NCBI RefSeq assembly: GCF_036370855.1
Contig: NC_088099.1
Span: forward strand, 150,555,517-150,619,516
Reading direction: 5' to 3'
Origin: Dromaius novaehollandiae
Lineage: Eukaryota > Chordata > Aves > Casuariiformes > Dromaiidae
DNA length: 64,000 nucleotides
A model generated the notes under the pieces. The model saw only the letters and a list, made by a program, of their open reading frames with translations. It was not told where the DNA came from and searched no databases. The number at the start of each line of letters is the position of its first letter. Positions within the stretch are counted from its first letter, which is position 1. Positions 63,229-64,000 of this stretch are shown here, piece after piece. The position numbers and the translations under genes were made by a program.

Positions 63229-64000
63229 AAGAGACCATACCAGCTTAATACAACCTGTATGTATTACATGACTCCAGGGCTGCACATACCTGGTAAATGT
63301 TTTTGAGTCTTCTTGCAATAAACTACATGGTCATACTTTTAGCTTTGGTGATCCCAGAATCTTCCCCCACACCCCACAGTGACCCTGCGATGAATGTTGC
63401 ATCTAAATCTCATTGCCATATATCCATATGCATTTAGGGGTTCATAGCAGTTGAAGACTGCTCTAGTTAGGTCTGTAAAATGAAATGAAACATAACTCAA
63501 AATGTTATATACGGAATTTTTGCAAATATGATGTTTAACTTTAAAGATAATACTGGTAATAAACTAATTTGAACTCAGTTCCTCATATGGAAATTAGTTT
63601 GCTATATGCTAGCAGAGAATGAGTAAAGGATATATTTTCTTTTTTAAATGTCCACACTAAGTGAGCATTGGCAGATAGTAGCTGTACAAGTAATGAGATT
63701 TTTATTAACAGACATCATACATTCTTTTCAGTAAAGTTATCCATATGTGCTTTGAGAAGATAGTTAAAATCATTTTGCCCCAGAATGACAGAGGACATAC
63801 AAACATTCAGGTTGACTTTTAGGACGATTCCTTCAGATATAAGTGTTAAGTAAAAACAATTATTTTCATTGTGATTCTTTGAAATTTCCATTTAATATAC
63901 AGTCCAACACTAGGAAATTTTAGATCTAGCACCTATAGTTTTCTTTTTAAACAGGAAATTTGTTTATTAATAAATGTTATGGGTTACCATTCTGATATAG
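63229..64000. other. Intergenic DNA at the right edge
   Basis: AT-rich; nothing recognised. Confidence 0.7.

Noticed and set aside
62944-63318. Open frames encoding Lys-Arg or Phe-Ser repeats
   Set aside because: Translations of the pyrimidine microsatellite at 63046-63228, not proteins.
63241-63420. AATAAA at about 63318 followed by a TTGGTGATCCC-like stretch, considered as an LTR end plus primer-binding site
   Set aside because: Match to a primer-binding site is poor and no LTR body or internal region is visible.
1-64000. A new multi-gene system, CRISPR array, or biosynthetic or defence cluster
   Set aside because: The window is vertebrate nuclear DNA with a single split housekeeping gene; no clustered genes or regularly spaced repeats exist.

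Overview
This is nuclear DNA from a vertebrate, most likely a bird; a crocodilian or turtle is possible. The evidence is one intron-rich housekeeping gene with a CpG-island promoter, several 5'-truncated CR1 LINE fragments (the dominant retroposon of sauropsids), and no Alu- or B1-like SINEs. No bacterial, organellar or phage features were seen.

The window holds one protein-coding gene that I can support: a complete EIF3E (eIF3 subunit e, also INT6) on the minus strand. Its 13 coding exons run from the start codon at 37562-37564 down to the stop codon at 8032-8034. The exon lengths sum to 1338 nt, which is 445 codons plus a stop, the same length as mammalian EIF3E. Every junction has a GT donor and AG acceptor, and the reading frame is continuous through all 12 introns.

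Layout: 1 to about 7895 is the 3' flank, with a minus-strand CR1 at about 5265-6125 and a small poly(A)-tailed insertion at about 2969-3090. From about 7895 to 37585 is the EIF3E transcription unit; introns 3, 7 and 10 each carry a CR1 3' end in antisense orientation. From about 36930 to 37990 is the CpG-island promoter, with an NRF1-type palindrome, a YY1-type motif over the start codon and a TOP-like pyrimidine tract. From about 38000 to 64000 is upstream intergenic DNA with no convincing gene. It contains two copies of one LTR-like repeat in opposite orientations (about 41240-41420 and 43100-43790), a 17-bp inverted repeat (48714-48792), a purine-pyrimidine alternating microsatellite (52826-52915) and a 183-bp pure pyrimidine tract (63046-63228).

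I see no new multi-gene system. The observations most worth checking are the promoter architecture, the inverted LTR-like pair, the retrocopy-like insertion with a poly(A) tail, and an intronic hairpin. Comparisons with human EIF3E are from memory and should be confirmed by alignment.
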